A program made the position numbers and the translations under genes. A model generated the notes under the pieces. The model was not told where the DNA came from and searched no databases. It saw only the letters and a program-made list of their open reading frames with translations. From contig JARUPY010000252.1 of the NCBI GenBank assembly GCA_029817715.1, positions 2,356,001 to 2,420,000 on the forward strand: 64,000 bases of DNA, written 5' to 3'. The DNA is from Melastoma dodecandrum. Its lineage: Eukaryota; Streptophyta; Magnoliopsida; Myrtales; Melastomataceae. Positions 33,901-45,910 of the stretch are shown one piece after another. The number at the start of each line of letters is the position of its first letter. The stretch's first letter is position 1.

Positions 33901-36900
33901 CTTCCTCCTCCTCCTGCTCCTCTCTACCAGTTAAAACGGACAAGGTCCAGGAACAAACCCCATTTACTCAAAATCCTAAAAACAGAAGGCCAACCTCCCT
34001 CTCTACCCGTAACTCTACTCCCTCTTCCCTCCCAAGAGAAGTGCCATGGCCGCTCTCACATCCCTTCGCCCAATACAAAAGAGACAAACCTCAGAAGAAA
34101 GTCGCTAGAACAAAGCCCAAATCACACTCTCTATTACACAAACGGCAGCTGGGGGGGGGGGGACCTGAGAGAATCCCCACAAAAGAAAAGAAAAAGGAAA
34201 TATCAAAGCGAGAGTAAAACAACTGCAAAAAGATCTTGTCGTGGAGCTCTGTCTTCCTCCTTCTTCATCGTCAAAAGAACCCAAAACAAAAAACAAACAT
34301 GGATTTTACTTATTTAACAAATACATGACGTATTGTAAGAAAATCAATAAACGAATTAAAAGGGAATAATATTACATACAAATGTTACCGAAATACAGGA
34401 ATAGTAGGCAAAAAAAAGTGGAACAAGGGAACAGCGGCAATAACTCAGAAGGCATGGGTAAAATTGACAACTCAATATTTTACTCTTCAAAAAGCTTTAT
34501 TTAATGGGAGTGTTTCTCGTTTTATCAACAGGAGGAAAGAGAGGGGAGGAGGGGATGGAAAGAAACGGACCTTTCAGGGGAAAAGGGGAAACCCCCCCAC
34601 AACAACGTCAACAGTCCCTTTCCACCCACGAGACCCAGATTATAAGAAAAAAACGACAACACCCCCCCTCCCCCTGTAAGAAGCGAGTGAAATACTAAAA
34701 ACTGGGAAAGCGTGTTAAACTGCGCACACACGATAGGAGGAGAGAAAGAAGAGAGGGGGGGGGGGGGGCACTATATGCGGCGATTGCGTTGCAGCTTTGG
34801 ACTGCTCTTTTGTTCCCTCTTTCCCTCTCCACACGCAAAAATGCAATATTTCTTTCTTCTTTTTTTAACTTTCATTAAATAACGCCCGTTCATCTTTCGG
34901 CTCAGACGCCTGAACGAAGACCCGTCCAAGGCATTGGAAGAAGAAACCACCCAGGAACGGGAACAACAAAGAACGAAAGATGAAACCTTTCTCGGCAACT
35001 CAGTAGTAATATATGGGTAGGACGAGTTTCGTTCGGTTGAAGGATCTGGGTGTGGCTTAGACTCAGGAGTCGGGGTGGTGTTGTTGGGTAAGGAAACCAT
35101 GTACGGGGGGGGCGAAGGGGGAGTTGCCAAAATGGGAGGGGGGTGCGGGGGGATAGGGATAGGCGCACCTTAGCACGTGGACATGCGATGTGGTCCTAAA
35201 ACTATCTCTCTATCTCTCTCACCCAATCTCTTGACATACACTATTTGGAATCAGTTCTGAAATCAGTTCCTGCTTTTTTTTACCCTATTGGGGGTTGAGG
35301 ACTGGGGGGGAGGGATTGCTTGCTTCTGAGGTTGATCTTTAATCCCATCATTAAAAAAAAAAAAATCCAACTTCAACTTGGTCATAACATCACAAACTAG
35401 TTGGGATCGGGATGGTTGGATGTCTTGGGGAGACGAGAGTTAATTTGACCCGAAAGAGGGAGGGAAATTGGGATCTGGGGGCACGCGCATGCATGGGCTA
35501 CGTGACAAGAGAAAAAAGAAGAAAAAGAAAGAGTATTAATAATGAATTTGATTATGATATGATTATCTCTAACTCCACACTCGTTCTTCTTTCCTTTTGG
35601 CGTATTCCTTAATTCCCCCACAAAAAAAAGTCCACTTTATCGGCTCCTTTTTGTTTCTTTTAGAGATTTCAACTGGGTTTGAATTCGATTTTTGTAAGGG
35701 GGGGTCGGGTTGTCTTTCCATAGAGATAGTAAAAGAGTGGAGAGAGGGAGGGAAGTGACAAGCATATGCCTCCTCTTGAGGTGTTGTATTATTTATCTAA
35801 AAGTAGAGTTTAATAACTATCTAGGGTTTTGGTAAGAAAGAAACATCAGTTTTGACTAAGGGGGGAAGAAGGATAATACAACTTTTGTATCAAACCCCGA
35901 GGAGATTGGAAAATCCCAAGACGATGACACGATAAAATTCACACACATACATACAAACACACCCCAACACACGGTCCAAATCCTCCTTCTTCGGACAACT
36001 ACAAAATTATTACAACAACCGCCCTCTCGCCCTCCCCTAACATTATGTGAGCAATAAATTTTGGGAGGGGGAGGGTTTGCTACCACCACCTATGAACAAG
36101 AGTAATTGCCCCTAAGAGAAACACTTCAACAGTTGTGTACGACGGCACGTATCCATCTTCTCTTACTTTACTGTGTGTATACCGACACGCAACACTTTAC
36201 TCATGTTAAACACTACTTCCAACTACACGAGTTTCAAAAGAAAACAAGGGTAGATAGATGGAGGGGGGCTTCTGTTCTTTTACATCATGTGAATGTGAAT
36301 AATCATCATCCCATCCACTCATCTCCATCGACCAAAAAAGAAAAAAGGCCCCTCCTTATTCGGTGGACCACACTAAATCTAAGCGTGACGAAAAAAGTCG
36401 CGCACGCAATAGAGGGAACGTCCCTACTACGTGACCCCGCCATACCTACGATGATTAAGGAAACAAAGGTGGGTGTCGATGCTGTGTCTCCAGGGCTGCA
36501 TTAACCACAAACCCACTACCAACAAACAACAACAACCTACCACATGATTAGTAATGAGGTTAATCTAATCTAATGCTTGCATGCATAAGATTTTGTTCAA
36601 TGGGGAGCAGGATGATGAAAAAGGGTCAGGTGAATGTCCAAACACAAGATTTATCCATCTTGATGGGTAAAAAAAGGAGGTGGAGGGGAAGAAGGCCGAG
36701 AGGAATGGACAGAAGAAAAATCGAGGAGCTCTTGGGAAACAGGCGTGGGCACATCGATAGGAACAAACACAGAGCATAATATCACAGTGTCTTGTGCTGT
36801 GCTGGGGTTTAAGGGGACATCTCCCTCTGATTCTGCCCCCACCACTATATTCACATTCTGATTCTCTTTTTTATATTTTTTTGAAAAAAATTACACACAC

Positions 36901-37285
36901 ACCCACTATTAAACTATTGATAATAGAAATATTTTTGGTATCAAGGGAGTGATGAGGAGGTGGGTTACCGATCAGTAGGAATTGGGGACACAAAGGACTG
37001 AACTTTTTACAGGCTTTTGTTCTTTCCTAGGCAAATTGATTGGTCGCTGCTTTTTCATTTGCATGCCTTCCGAAAACAAAAAGGGAAAAGAAAAGGGAAG
37101 GGAGGGGAGAAGAGAGAATATCATCATCACCATTTTTCAAGGCCTCTCTCTGGATTTCAACCATCATAATTCACTTTTCCCGACATCCCATTTGACACAC
37201 GAGAAAAAAATATATATATATATATCTATATAATCATTAAAAAGGGTGGGAATGTGGCTTTTTGGGAATCAGTGATATGATTTAC
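33901..37285. other. ARF5-like leader/promoter and long intergenic stretch
   Basis: The first several hundred bases are the ARF leader and promoter, with G runs at 34151-34162 (12 bases) and 34755-34768 (14 bases). From 35200 to 37285 the sequence is AT- and purine-rich with several short simple repeats, including (TA)n near 37210-37228. No coding exon or RNA gene is supported. Confidence 0.5.
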
Positions 37286-37353
37286 TTGGGCCCATGGGCC
37301 ACAAATTGAGCCCAACGGCCTGTCACATGATTGGGCCGGTTTTCACGGCCCAT
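37286..37353 (+). promoter_or_regulatory. Cluster of five site II (TGGGCC/GGCCCA) elements
   Basis: TTGGGCC at 37286, ATGGGCC at 37294-37300, GAGCCCAA at 37309-37316, TTGGGCC at 37331-37337 and GGCCCAT at 37347-37353, about 200-265 bp upstream of the RPA43 start. Site II clusters are bound by TCP factors and mark plant ribosome-biogenesis and growth genes, which fits a polymerase I subunit. Confidence 0.65.
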
Positions 37354-37549
37354 GTTTCCGATGCTGACCGGTCCGCTAGGGTACCCGTCGGGAACCAAAC
37401 ACCGGCGATGATGACGCCGTCGGGGACTCAATCCAATCTATTGATCCGGGGATTTGAATGCGGATTAAGATTAACCCCAGATGAGAAAGTTTTTGTTTTG
37501 CGGGGAGTAAGGGGTAGAGGGATTGGATTAGGGTTTTTTTTGGGTCGTA

Positions 37550-38489
37550 ATGGAGGGATTGGTGGTGTCGGAAGCGAAGTTGGCGGTGAATGTTCACCCG
37601 TCGATGGGAAACAGAGTCCCCCGAGCAGTTCTGGACGAGCTCGGATCGCACCTGTTCCGGTGATTACCCTCATAGTTTTGATCTTAGTGTGGATTATGAG
37701 ATTGTGTGGGATCCAACGCTTGCCTGCCCCCGGCACAGGTATAGCCATGTTTTCGGAGGCGTGTTGTTGGCCTACGACGTGCGGATTGTCGGGAATAATG
37801 CGAGTGTTCTCGGAGATATCCACCCCTACCCCGGCGTGCAACTTACGGGAAATCTCCTCCTTTTCTCGCCCCGGATGAATATGCTTCTGGGTAGCTTCTC
37901 CGTTTATTCGTTATAAATTGCAGGAGCATCGGAGTGATTGTTGACTATGTTTCTGCGATGTTTGTTTTCCGTGTCCTCCCTTGTCTCGGTGGTCTGGATC
38001 ATTCCTCAATGTGAAATCGCAGAGGGAACCGTGGCGAAGTTAACCTCGGAATCTATTCACCTGGTTGTTCTGGGGTTTGCATCTGCCATCGTTGTGGACG
38101 GAGATATTCGGGAGGAGTTTGAGTATCTAACCGTGAGCATCAGTTATTTTCTCGCTGCACAATGTTAATCCCTTACGTTCTTAGTTTTCCCTTTCTCTGT
38201 TGATAAGTTTTTGTATATGTCGCAGAAGCGCGACGAGGAAGTATATCAAAGCAGGTATCACAAACACCATGTGATCAAAGTTGGTACAATTATACGCTTT
38301 CGAGTTAAGAGGTGAGTGTATTGCCTGCCCTTTTTCTATTATGATAAGCAGAAATTGGGCACAGACATCTAAGAGGAAATGGTGGTTTGGTTTTGCAGTT
38401 TTGACGAGGAAACGATTCACATATCCGGTTCATTAACCAGTGCTGGGACTGGAAGTGTGAAATGGTTGGACGTTGGAGAAAAGAAGTGA
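37550..38489 (+). CDS. RNA polymerase I subunit RPA43-like (Rpb7 N-terminal fold)
   Basis: Five exons: 37550-37659, 37739-37890, 38023-38132, 38226-38311 and 38399-38489, giving 182 residues. It begins MEGLVVSEAKLAVNVHPSMG and contains GGVLLAYDVRI, HPYPGVQLTGNLLLFSP, then the S1/OB-like half with SESIHLVVLGFASAIV and IREEFEY, HHVIKVGTIIRFRVKSFDEE and ISGSL. This layout and length match plant RPA43 proteins. Role: together with RPA14-type partner it forms the polymerase I stalk that docks the initiation factor RRN3 for rRNA transcription in the nucleolus. Introns are 79-132 bp with canonical signals. The site II cluster upstream suggests growth-linked control. By recalled position it corresponds to At1g75670. 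Confidence 0.92.
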
Positions 38490-39923
38490 GGAAACACAGA
38501 GCATCTCGTAGGTAGTCATTTTTAACCAGCTGAAAATCGCTAACTTGATGCTCTTGACTAACATAGATTTCTTTGGGAAAATACTTCTAGTGCAAACACT
38601 AGCTTCCCCGACTTAAAACTCTTTTCACCAGGCCATCGTGATTGATTCTAAGCTGGGCCAATCAACTATTAGAAATGATTATGATCTCGTGATTTGATCC
38701 CCCTCCCAACATAGAACACCTCTGCAGGGAAGCCGATTAGATTAGCGATGGAGTCATTAGGAGAAAGATGCTGGCTGTTATGTTCTTGATATGATTGGCT
38801 TAGATTGATTAAACAAAGGCCAACAACTGCTGCCATCTTTTTAGAAGTCTTTTTAACTCATCTCTCAATAATTGGATTCTCTGTGTTTCTCCTTCTGTAA
38901 ACACGATTATCATGTTCAGACTCATTGATTAAGACCCAATTAGCGCGACCTTTTCCTTCCCTAGGACAAGCTTGATTTTTTTTAAACCACGTTGTTGTCT
39001 GATCCGAGGTTGAAAAGTTTTATGAAGCTTCTTTGGGAAAGGACAAAGGTCTATCCATCAGATTGGTTTTTATATTCAAGAATACAACCTCATGTGGGAG
39101 TGGACAGCCTCCATGGATCTCGCATGGGTGTTGTTCGCCCTCTCCCTCCTTCCCCACAGAAAACCTTAACCGCAGACACGGGGACGACCCCAGTGTCTGT
39201 CGATGATGCCACATTGCCTCCCCTACGACAAGTCACGAGTTCATTGAATTAAACCATAGTTCTGAGGATCGGATATGTTGGGACGGCCGTCGATATCATT
39301 GGCCTTTTTGAAACGCACGATTCACCGCATCGATCTCCTGAAACAGCAAAAACACCCCCACCAGCTTCCCCCGGCAATGCTGGTGACGGGCAATTCCAAA
39401 TTCCAACCAAATGGTCAGTCAGTCTCATTGGGAAGGAGAGGCTTTCCAATTATATTTTGGTTATTATGATATGATTTCTTTAGTTGGGAAGGTGGGATGA
39501 ACTCAAAGCTCCATTATTCAAAGTTCAAGTGAACACCCTCCTAACATGCAGCCCCGAACCCACGTCCCAATCAGAGGATATAATAAAATTCGATGATCAG
39601 AGGGTGGGAGGGTGGTCATTTCAAGGTGTTTGAGTTATCTCCTCTTTTTTGGGTGGACTATGAAACTCAAATTTATTCACAAACGTGGATGGATGACTGC
39701 CAAAGTCTTTGTGAAGTGAAAAATCTGTTGGCGGTTTAAACATTGGGGGGAGGGGGGGGGGGATTTCTCTAATGATAATAATAATAGCATTTGCTGTAAT
39801 GAAACGACGCCGTAGTCCCTTTTCCCTATATAAAAGATAAACACTCGCAGACGCATCTTCCGACTCCACGCCTCTCCTTTGACCGCTTAGCCTCCTTCAC
39901 GACGCACCCACACTACACGAAGG
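38490..39923. other. RPA43 3' flank and SAUR promoter
   Basis: No coding exon supported. A G-rich stretch (AGGGGGGGGGG) lies at 39750-39763, and the SAUR TATA box at 39827-39834. An open frame at 38992-39252 has no family features. Confidence 0.45.
39827..39834 (+). promoter_or_regulatory. TATA box of the first SAUR gene
   Basis: TATATAAA 90 bp upstream of the SAUR start codon; spacing is right for a short leader, as is common in SAUR genes. Confidence 0.65.
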
Positions 39924-40337
39924 ATGCAGGCCTCGTCTGGACCCGGCAAATGCAGCAAGATCCGGCACATCGTCCGCCTCCGCCAGATGCTCCTGCGATG
40001 GCGAGCCAAGGCCAGGAGTTCTTCCGAATCCCCCTCGGGAGTCCCCTCCGGACACATCGCAGTGCGCGTGGGACCCGACAGGAGGAGGTTCGTCGTCCGC
40101 GCCGCCTACCTCAACCACCCCATGTTCCGTGGCCTCCTCTCCCGGGCCGAGGAGGAGTTCGGCTTCGACGTCCCCGGGCCAATCACCATCCCCTGCGACG
40201 TCGCGATTTTCGAGGGCGTCCTCCTGTCCATATCCGGGTCGGTCAACCAGCGCCGCTGCCACGTCGGATTTGAGGAGGGGCCGGTCGGGGAGGGCCGGCC
40301 GTTACTTCACGGTCTGGGACACAAGACCGTTTGGTGA
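39924..40337 (+). CDS. SAUR (small auxin up RNA) protein
   Basis: Single exon, 137 residues, no intron as normal in the family. A variable basic N-terminus (KCSKIRHIVRLRQMLLRWRAKAR) leads into the SAUR core: [41 protein letters not shown] and GPITIPCDVAIFE. The C-terminal extension after the core is longer than in SAUR19-type members and resembles the SAUR52/53 group. Role: auxin-induced protein; the best studied members inhibit PP2C.D phosphatases at the plasma membrane, activating proton pumps and cell expansion. The GC content is high, typical of SAURs. The gene sits on one side of the FPP gene, with another SAUR on the other side. Confidence 0.94.
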   Translation: MQASSGPGKCSKIRHIVRLRQMLLRWRAKARSSSESPSGVPSGHIAVRVGPDRRRFVVRAAYLNHPMFRGLLSRAEEEFGFDVPGPITIPCDVAIFEGVLLSISGSVNQRRCHVGFEEGPVGEGRPLLHGLGHKTVW

Positions 40338-42619
40338 ACAGCCCGGTTTCTTCGATTCGATTATTCTTCTTCATTCCCTGGACCGGGTTCGGGAAACCGA
40401 ACCGCGAGTGTGCATAGGAATTGCGTGGAGGCTTCCGGTCCGATTAGATTAGGCTTCCCGATTTGCTTTGCTTCCTATTGATTTTTTCTTGGGGTGGCGT
40501 CGGGCTTAATCGTGATAGAAATTTGCCCCCACATTATTGATCAGATGGATCGACCAAAATTCCATTCGGGGTTCCGATCGTCACGTTCTTATCGGATTCG
40601 TTTCTTTCGTATAATTCAATCATTCGAAGGGAGTTGCCTGAGGAGGAGTCACCCACGTGAAGGTTGTCCTAAAAAAGCAACATCCCGGCTGACACCACGC
40701 CCATGTGCAGAAATTGTTGTATTCACAAACATGGGCTTTCCCTTTTCCTCCTTGGGCCAAAAGCCTAATTGATGGATGGAACAGAGGAGGAGGAGAGGTG
40801 ACGACGGGACACAAATATTGGATTCCCCCTTGCTGGAGGAAAACTTTTTAGGTTCAATGGGTTTTTCTAGGATTCAGCGAACTACTTTTGTCTGAACTGA
40901 AGCCCCACCTCCCCCAAACCCAACCCCCAGTGTCTTGGGACTCTCTCTCTCTCTCTTTCTTTTCTTCTTTTTTACTTTTAGGGTTTGGGAGTGGTGAGTG
41001 TGGGGTCCAGGCATGCACGTCTGCTCATGTTAAAAGAAGTATAGTTTTTGTCTGAAGCAGAGGCCCCCTCACCCCCAGGGAGTGTGACATGGTCGTGTTT
41101 GAAACATCGGTCTAGGCAAGAGGAGGAGGCTTAGGCTTTATAGGGCCACAGTAATGGTATTGAGTTTTTACGTGGGAATGGTCAAAATTTCCCAATCTCA
41201 GATAGGGAGGTTTTCCCATATCTTCACGTATTACTTGAAACGACAACGTTCACGGGATTCCTGCGTACCCCCCCCGGATACCTCTGACCATGTCTCCCAT
41301 GAAATAGTAATGTCCGAATATGTCCACAATCTCAGAGGACTCATATGTCCCACCACCACCATTCATTTAATATCTATCACTCGGGGCGTATATGATCGTG
41401 CCCGGTAGGACGTCCCTTTCAAACAATCAGGGGGATCTTTTCTTATTGAATTGGATGGGAATGGGGGTAATAGAGTCTTTTCAGCAGTCCCTTTTGTTTT
41501 GGGCAAGAAGAAAGAGCTCGAAAACTGACAATGTCTTTTTTTTTCTTGCAATTTTTATTTAATGATTTTTGTTTGTTTTGCAATCCACCTCCACCTCCTC
41601 CTCTGGTTATCGTGTCCGAACAGAAAGAATCCTAGAGAGGAAAATGCTCCCCGGCTACTGTTGTCTTTTGTCTCGTGGCCCCCCCCCACCCTCCTCATCT
41701 CCGATATTATTATTTCCTCGGAGGCCTTCTTTCTCTCTGTCTGTCTCTCTAAAGTGACCGTCTCCTCCTCCCAACCCACCCCCCCCAACCAGTTGGAGTG
41801 ACAACTAAGCTAAAACCTTGGAATCTCTCTCCCTCTCTCTCTCTTCCATACCCAAACCAACCCACCCACTTCCTTAACCGCACCTTTCCTTCACCAGAAC
41901 TCAAAAGAACCCACGTCCACTTCTCCACTCCTCCTTGCAGTTTGTGGTCCAAGATCCCGGCTTGGTTGCTGGTATGGCGACTGCTGCTGGTGGTGGCGGC
42001 GGTGTTGTTTGTTTTCTTCTTTACTTCGTCGTTATTCTTGCCGAATGCGGGTTCTCTCTCTGTTTTTTTTCGGTTGCATTCGAATCTTTTGGTGGGAAGA
42101 CGCTTAGATGCGTTGATTTTTTCTGGGCTATTATTAATGGTCAGATCGAATTCTCCTTTTCTTTTGTTTGTGTTTCGCCCGGTTGTGGAGAATCCGAAGA
42201 GGAGCTCTGTTAATCCATCCTAATATTAATGTCATTGTGTGCCTTTGCCCCTTTGGTAGCGGCAATGGTCAGTTGTGTTTAACCCTATCCGTGCTGTTGG
42301 GTGATGAAAAGTCTCAGAATGGATGTTTCCGGATAGATTGGACTACTCCCAGGAGTGATTAGGTTTGCTGGGTGTCTCCTCTGTTGTTCGACCATGGTCG
42401 AACTAAATGTGATTTGCGGTATCTCTTTGTGATAGTTGTAGGATTTGGAATTAGTTGGTTGATCGATTTTCTTTGTTTATCGGTGCGAAACTTCTAGATC
42501 GGCACTCTTGGGATAATGAATGATGCGTGCTTTGTCGATTCCCTTGTTAGGACATGGTTGTTTGAATGTTTTTCAGTGATAGTGTTGCTGGCTTATGTTC
42601 TATGCATATCGCTTCAGAG
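40338..42619. other. Intergenic region with FPP leader
   Basis: SAUR 3' flank followed by about 1.5 kb without a supportable gene; CT-rich microsatellite-like sequence at 40940-40960 and 41825-41850. From about 41930 the sequence probably belongs to the 5' leader of the FPP gene, which in this family is often interrupted by an intron before the start codon (an AG acceptor lies close to 42617). Confidence 0.45.
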
Positions 42620-45600
42620 ATGGATCGGAGAAGTTGGCCGTGGAAGAGAAAATCTTCAGACAAGGCGGCTGCAGGCAAGGCGGTGGCCGAGAAGGCTGCT
42701 GCTATTTTGGACAACGTGGGCGACCTGGAGGCTGCACCGAAAGATCAGGTTTGCTCGCCCTGGTGGTTATGTTTTTGTTGCACTGCTATTTTTTAAAGAT
42801 TTTTTGGACTGTTTTTGAGAATCTTGATTTTTCATACCTTTTGATTTTTCCTTTCAGGATACCTATAAGAAGCCAAATTATGTTCAAATTTCCGTCGAAT
42901 CTTACACACACTTGACTGGATTGGAGGAACAGCTGAAGTTTTACGAGGAGCAGGTAGAGAAGTTGGAGGAATATATTAAGGAGTTGGATGAACAGCTATC
43001 TGCTGCTAAATTGGAGATAACGGCCAAGGAAGATGTGGCCAAGAAGCATGCTAAAGTTGCTGAAGATGCCGTTTTAGGTTTGTCCCTCTGATCCCGGAAA
43101 GGATCTCAGTTCGAGGTTTCTCCGTTGGTTTAGTTTTGGTTTATTGTTTTTGAATGTGCTCAGGGTGGGAGAAGGCAGAAGCCGAGGCCATAGCATTGCA
43201 GAGTCATCTGGAGTCCGTTAAGCTTTCTAAACTCGCAGCTGAAGATAGGGCGTCCCATCTGGATGATGCCATAAAGGAGTGTATGAGGCAGGTACGAGAC
43301 CTGAAGGAAGAGCACGAGAGGGAGTTGCAGGAAGTCGTAAGATCAAATACGAGGCAATGGGAAAAAGTTAAGCAGGAGCTCGAAGCGAAGATAGCGAACT
43401 TAGATAACGAACTCCTTAGATCCGCTGCGGAAAATGCAGCTTTGTCGAGGTCTCTCCAGGAACGGTCCGGCATGATTATCAAATTAAATGATGAAAAACA
43501 GAAGGCTGAGGCTCGGGTCGAGATTTTGAAGAGTGATGTCGAGTCATGTGAAAAGGAGATAAGCTCGCTGAAATATGAGGCGCATTTGATCGCCAAAGAG
43601 CTCGAAATTCGGAATGAAGAGAAGAACATGAGCGTGAAATCTGCCGAGGCAGCGAATAAGCAGCATACTGAAGGCATGAAGAAGATAGCTAAATTAGAGG
43701 CAGAATGTCAGAGGCTTCGTGGTCTGGTACGCAAAAGGTTGCCTGGTCCTGCAGCTCTTGCCCAGATGAAGCTGGAGGTGGAGAGTATTAGTGGGAGTTA
43801 CGGAGAATCTCGATCCAAAAGGTCTGCCGGAAAGTCTCTTGCTCATCCATCCCAGGTTCCGGAGCTTTCATCAGATGAGTTGCTCACCCAGCGTATGTTG
43901 GCAATGGAGGAAGAGATGAAGATGCTGAAAGAAGCCCTGGCGGCTCGTAACAGTGAACTGTTGACGTCTAGGAATCTCTGTGCTAAGGTGACCAATAAGC
44001 TGCATATCCTTGAGGCCCATTTCCAAAGTAGCAGCCAAGTAAGAAGTTCTCCTGCTTCATCTCTTCCGAGCTCTGCACAAGGTCCATTCAGTCATGATGT
44101 CAGAAGCCCCCCGAGCTTGACCTCGGTGTCTGAAGACGGAAATGATGATGGGAGGAGTTGCTCTGAATCTTCAGCAACAGCATCCACCCCAGAGCCCTCC
44201 CGACCAAAGAAGGAAAAGAATCCCCTGGAACTAATGGACGATTTCTTGGAAATGGAGAAGTTGGCTGGTTCGGCTGTTGAATCAAATGGAGGTGCACCCA
44301 ATTATTCTGTAATGGGCTGTGATCATCCGGAAAATGGCGGTGCTGTCGCCGCCGGTGGTATCAGCGGATATTCTGGATCCGCAGACAATGGTGTAGATCT
44401 GGTGCCCCAGCCACTCATCGCAAATGGTGATACTGGTGAAGAACAAGTGCCACTGGCGAAGCTGCGATCGAGAATATCCGATGCATTTGATTCCTTGTCT
44501 CGAGAAAACAATGTGGGAAAGGTTTTGGAGGATATCAAATCAGCCGTTGAGGATGCATTCATTTCATTTCATGGACAATCACTCGCGGCGGGTCAATGGA
44601 CGGGTGCAGAGCAGTGTATGTCATCTGGTCCTGGAATTGTGTTGACATCTGAAAACGGTCAACAGGCCATTGTAACTATTCCGGCGATGACTGCAGACTT
44701 GACCGATGCTTTCAAGCATGTACGAGACTTCATTATTCTCCTGCATAAGGAGGCATCGGCCAACCATGATTTATCTGCTCATTCCAAAGCTTTGGGTCAG
44801 TCCATAGAAGATTTCCTAGTCACGTCTCAGAAAGTTCTTGATGGTGACTCGACTTTGGTGGATTTTGTCCAAAGTCTTTCTTGTGTTCTGACGATGACTA
44901 GTCGGCTGAAATTCAAAGTCCATGGCTACAGGGGAACCGAGTCGGAAATTAGCAGCCCTGACTGTGTTGATAAGGTTGCTCTACCTGAGAACTGGGTTGC
45001 TTTGTCGGCGGCCTCGAATAATGCCTGTCAAAATGGCTGTTCCAATATCTCCGATACAGCCTCTAATCCGGAGGTCCCCGACTATGCTAACATGCTAGTT
45101 GCTGGGTGTAGTTTTCATGGTAGTTCATGCTCAGTCTCATTGGAAGACTTTGAAAATATGAAACGGGAGAAGGAAAACCTCACATTGGATCTCGCCAGAT
45201 GTTATGAAGACATGGAGACATTGAGATCTCAACTTCGGGATACAGAGGCGTCTCTTGCACAAGTCAAATCACAATTTGTCGATGCCCGGAGGTCGAATAC
45301 CTTAGCCGAAACACAGCTCAAATGTATGGCTGAGTCATACAGGTCCCTAGAAGCACGTGCAGAGAAGTTAGAAGCGGAGATCAGCCTTCTTCAGGACAAA
45401 ACTGAAAGATTAGAGAACGAGCTTCTGGAAGAGAAACGAAGCCATCGGGACACTTTAGATAGATACAAGGATCTTGAGGAGCGGCTAGACAGGTAAGATG
45501 AGACGCATAAATTGTTTCAGTCCTTCAATATAGTCGCACACTGAGCTTGAACTATCCCTCCCTTGTAGGGATAAGAGTTGCTCGAATGGGGTCGGTGTTG

Positions 45601-45910
45601 GCCACAAGTATCCGCAGGTTAGGCAGTTTTAGGCTTTTAGGACTGAATTCTTGTTGTCAGGAACATAATCTGTGTTTGAGCTATGTTCTCCGTCCAACGA
45701 ATCCTGATGACTGCGTCTACTCTCTGGCAGGAGAAGGAACTGAAGGTGGCTGCCCAGAGGCTGGCCGACTGCCAGGAAACGATATTCCTTCTTGGAAAAC
45801 AACTGCAGGCGCTGCGTCCTCAAGGAGAACCCTCGGCACCACCACCAGCCACAGATGTTTTCAGGGCCTCCAGGACAGCCCCCCTCGAACGTCCTCCTCC
45901 AGGATCCTAG
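42620..45910 (+). CDS. Filament-like plant protein (FPP), long coiled coil
   Basis: Five coding exons: 42620-42748, 42858-43077, 43164-45492, 45569-45617 and 45731-45910, giving 968 residues. It opens MDRRSWPWKRKSSDK, the FPP family start, then YVQISVESYTHLTGLEEQ and KLNDELSAA-like coiled coil. Exon 3 has heptad-rich segments (about 55-320, 420-460 and 850-960) with family blocks ECMRQVRDLKEEHE, LEAECQRLRGLVRKRLPGPAALAQMK, LMDDFLEMEKLA and LARCYEDMETLRSQL. The end is KELKVAAQRLADCQETIFLLGKQLQALRPQ. Role: plant coiled-coil proteins that bind COG2 and exocyst/VETH proteins on cortical microtubules; FPP members have been linked to secondary-wall patterning in xylem. The tail after ALRPQ is only about 30 residues, much shorter than most FPPs (see findings). 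Confidence 0.93.

Noticed and set aside
37294..37878. Plus-strand open frame of 194 codons
   Set aside because: Out of frame with, and overlapping, the RPA43 exons 1-2 and running through its promoter; no family resemblance. The RPA43 frame fits the protein family and splice sites.
43204..43677. Minus-strand 157-codon frame within FPP
   Set aside because: Antisense of the coiled-coil exon; Ser/Phe-rich composition is the usual mirror of Glu/Lys-rich coding sequence.
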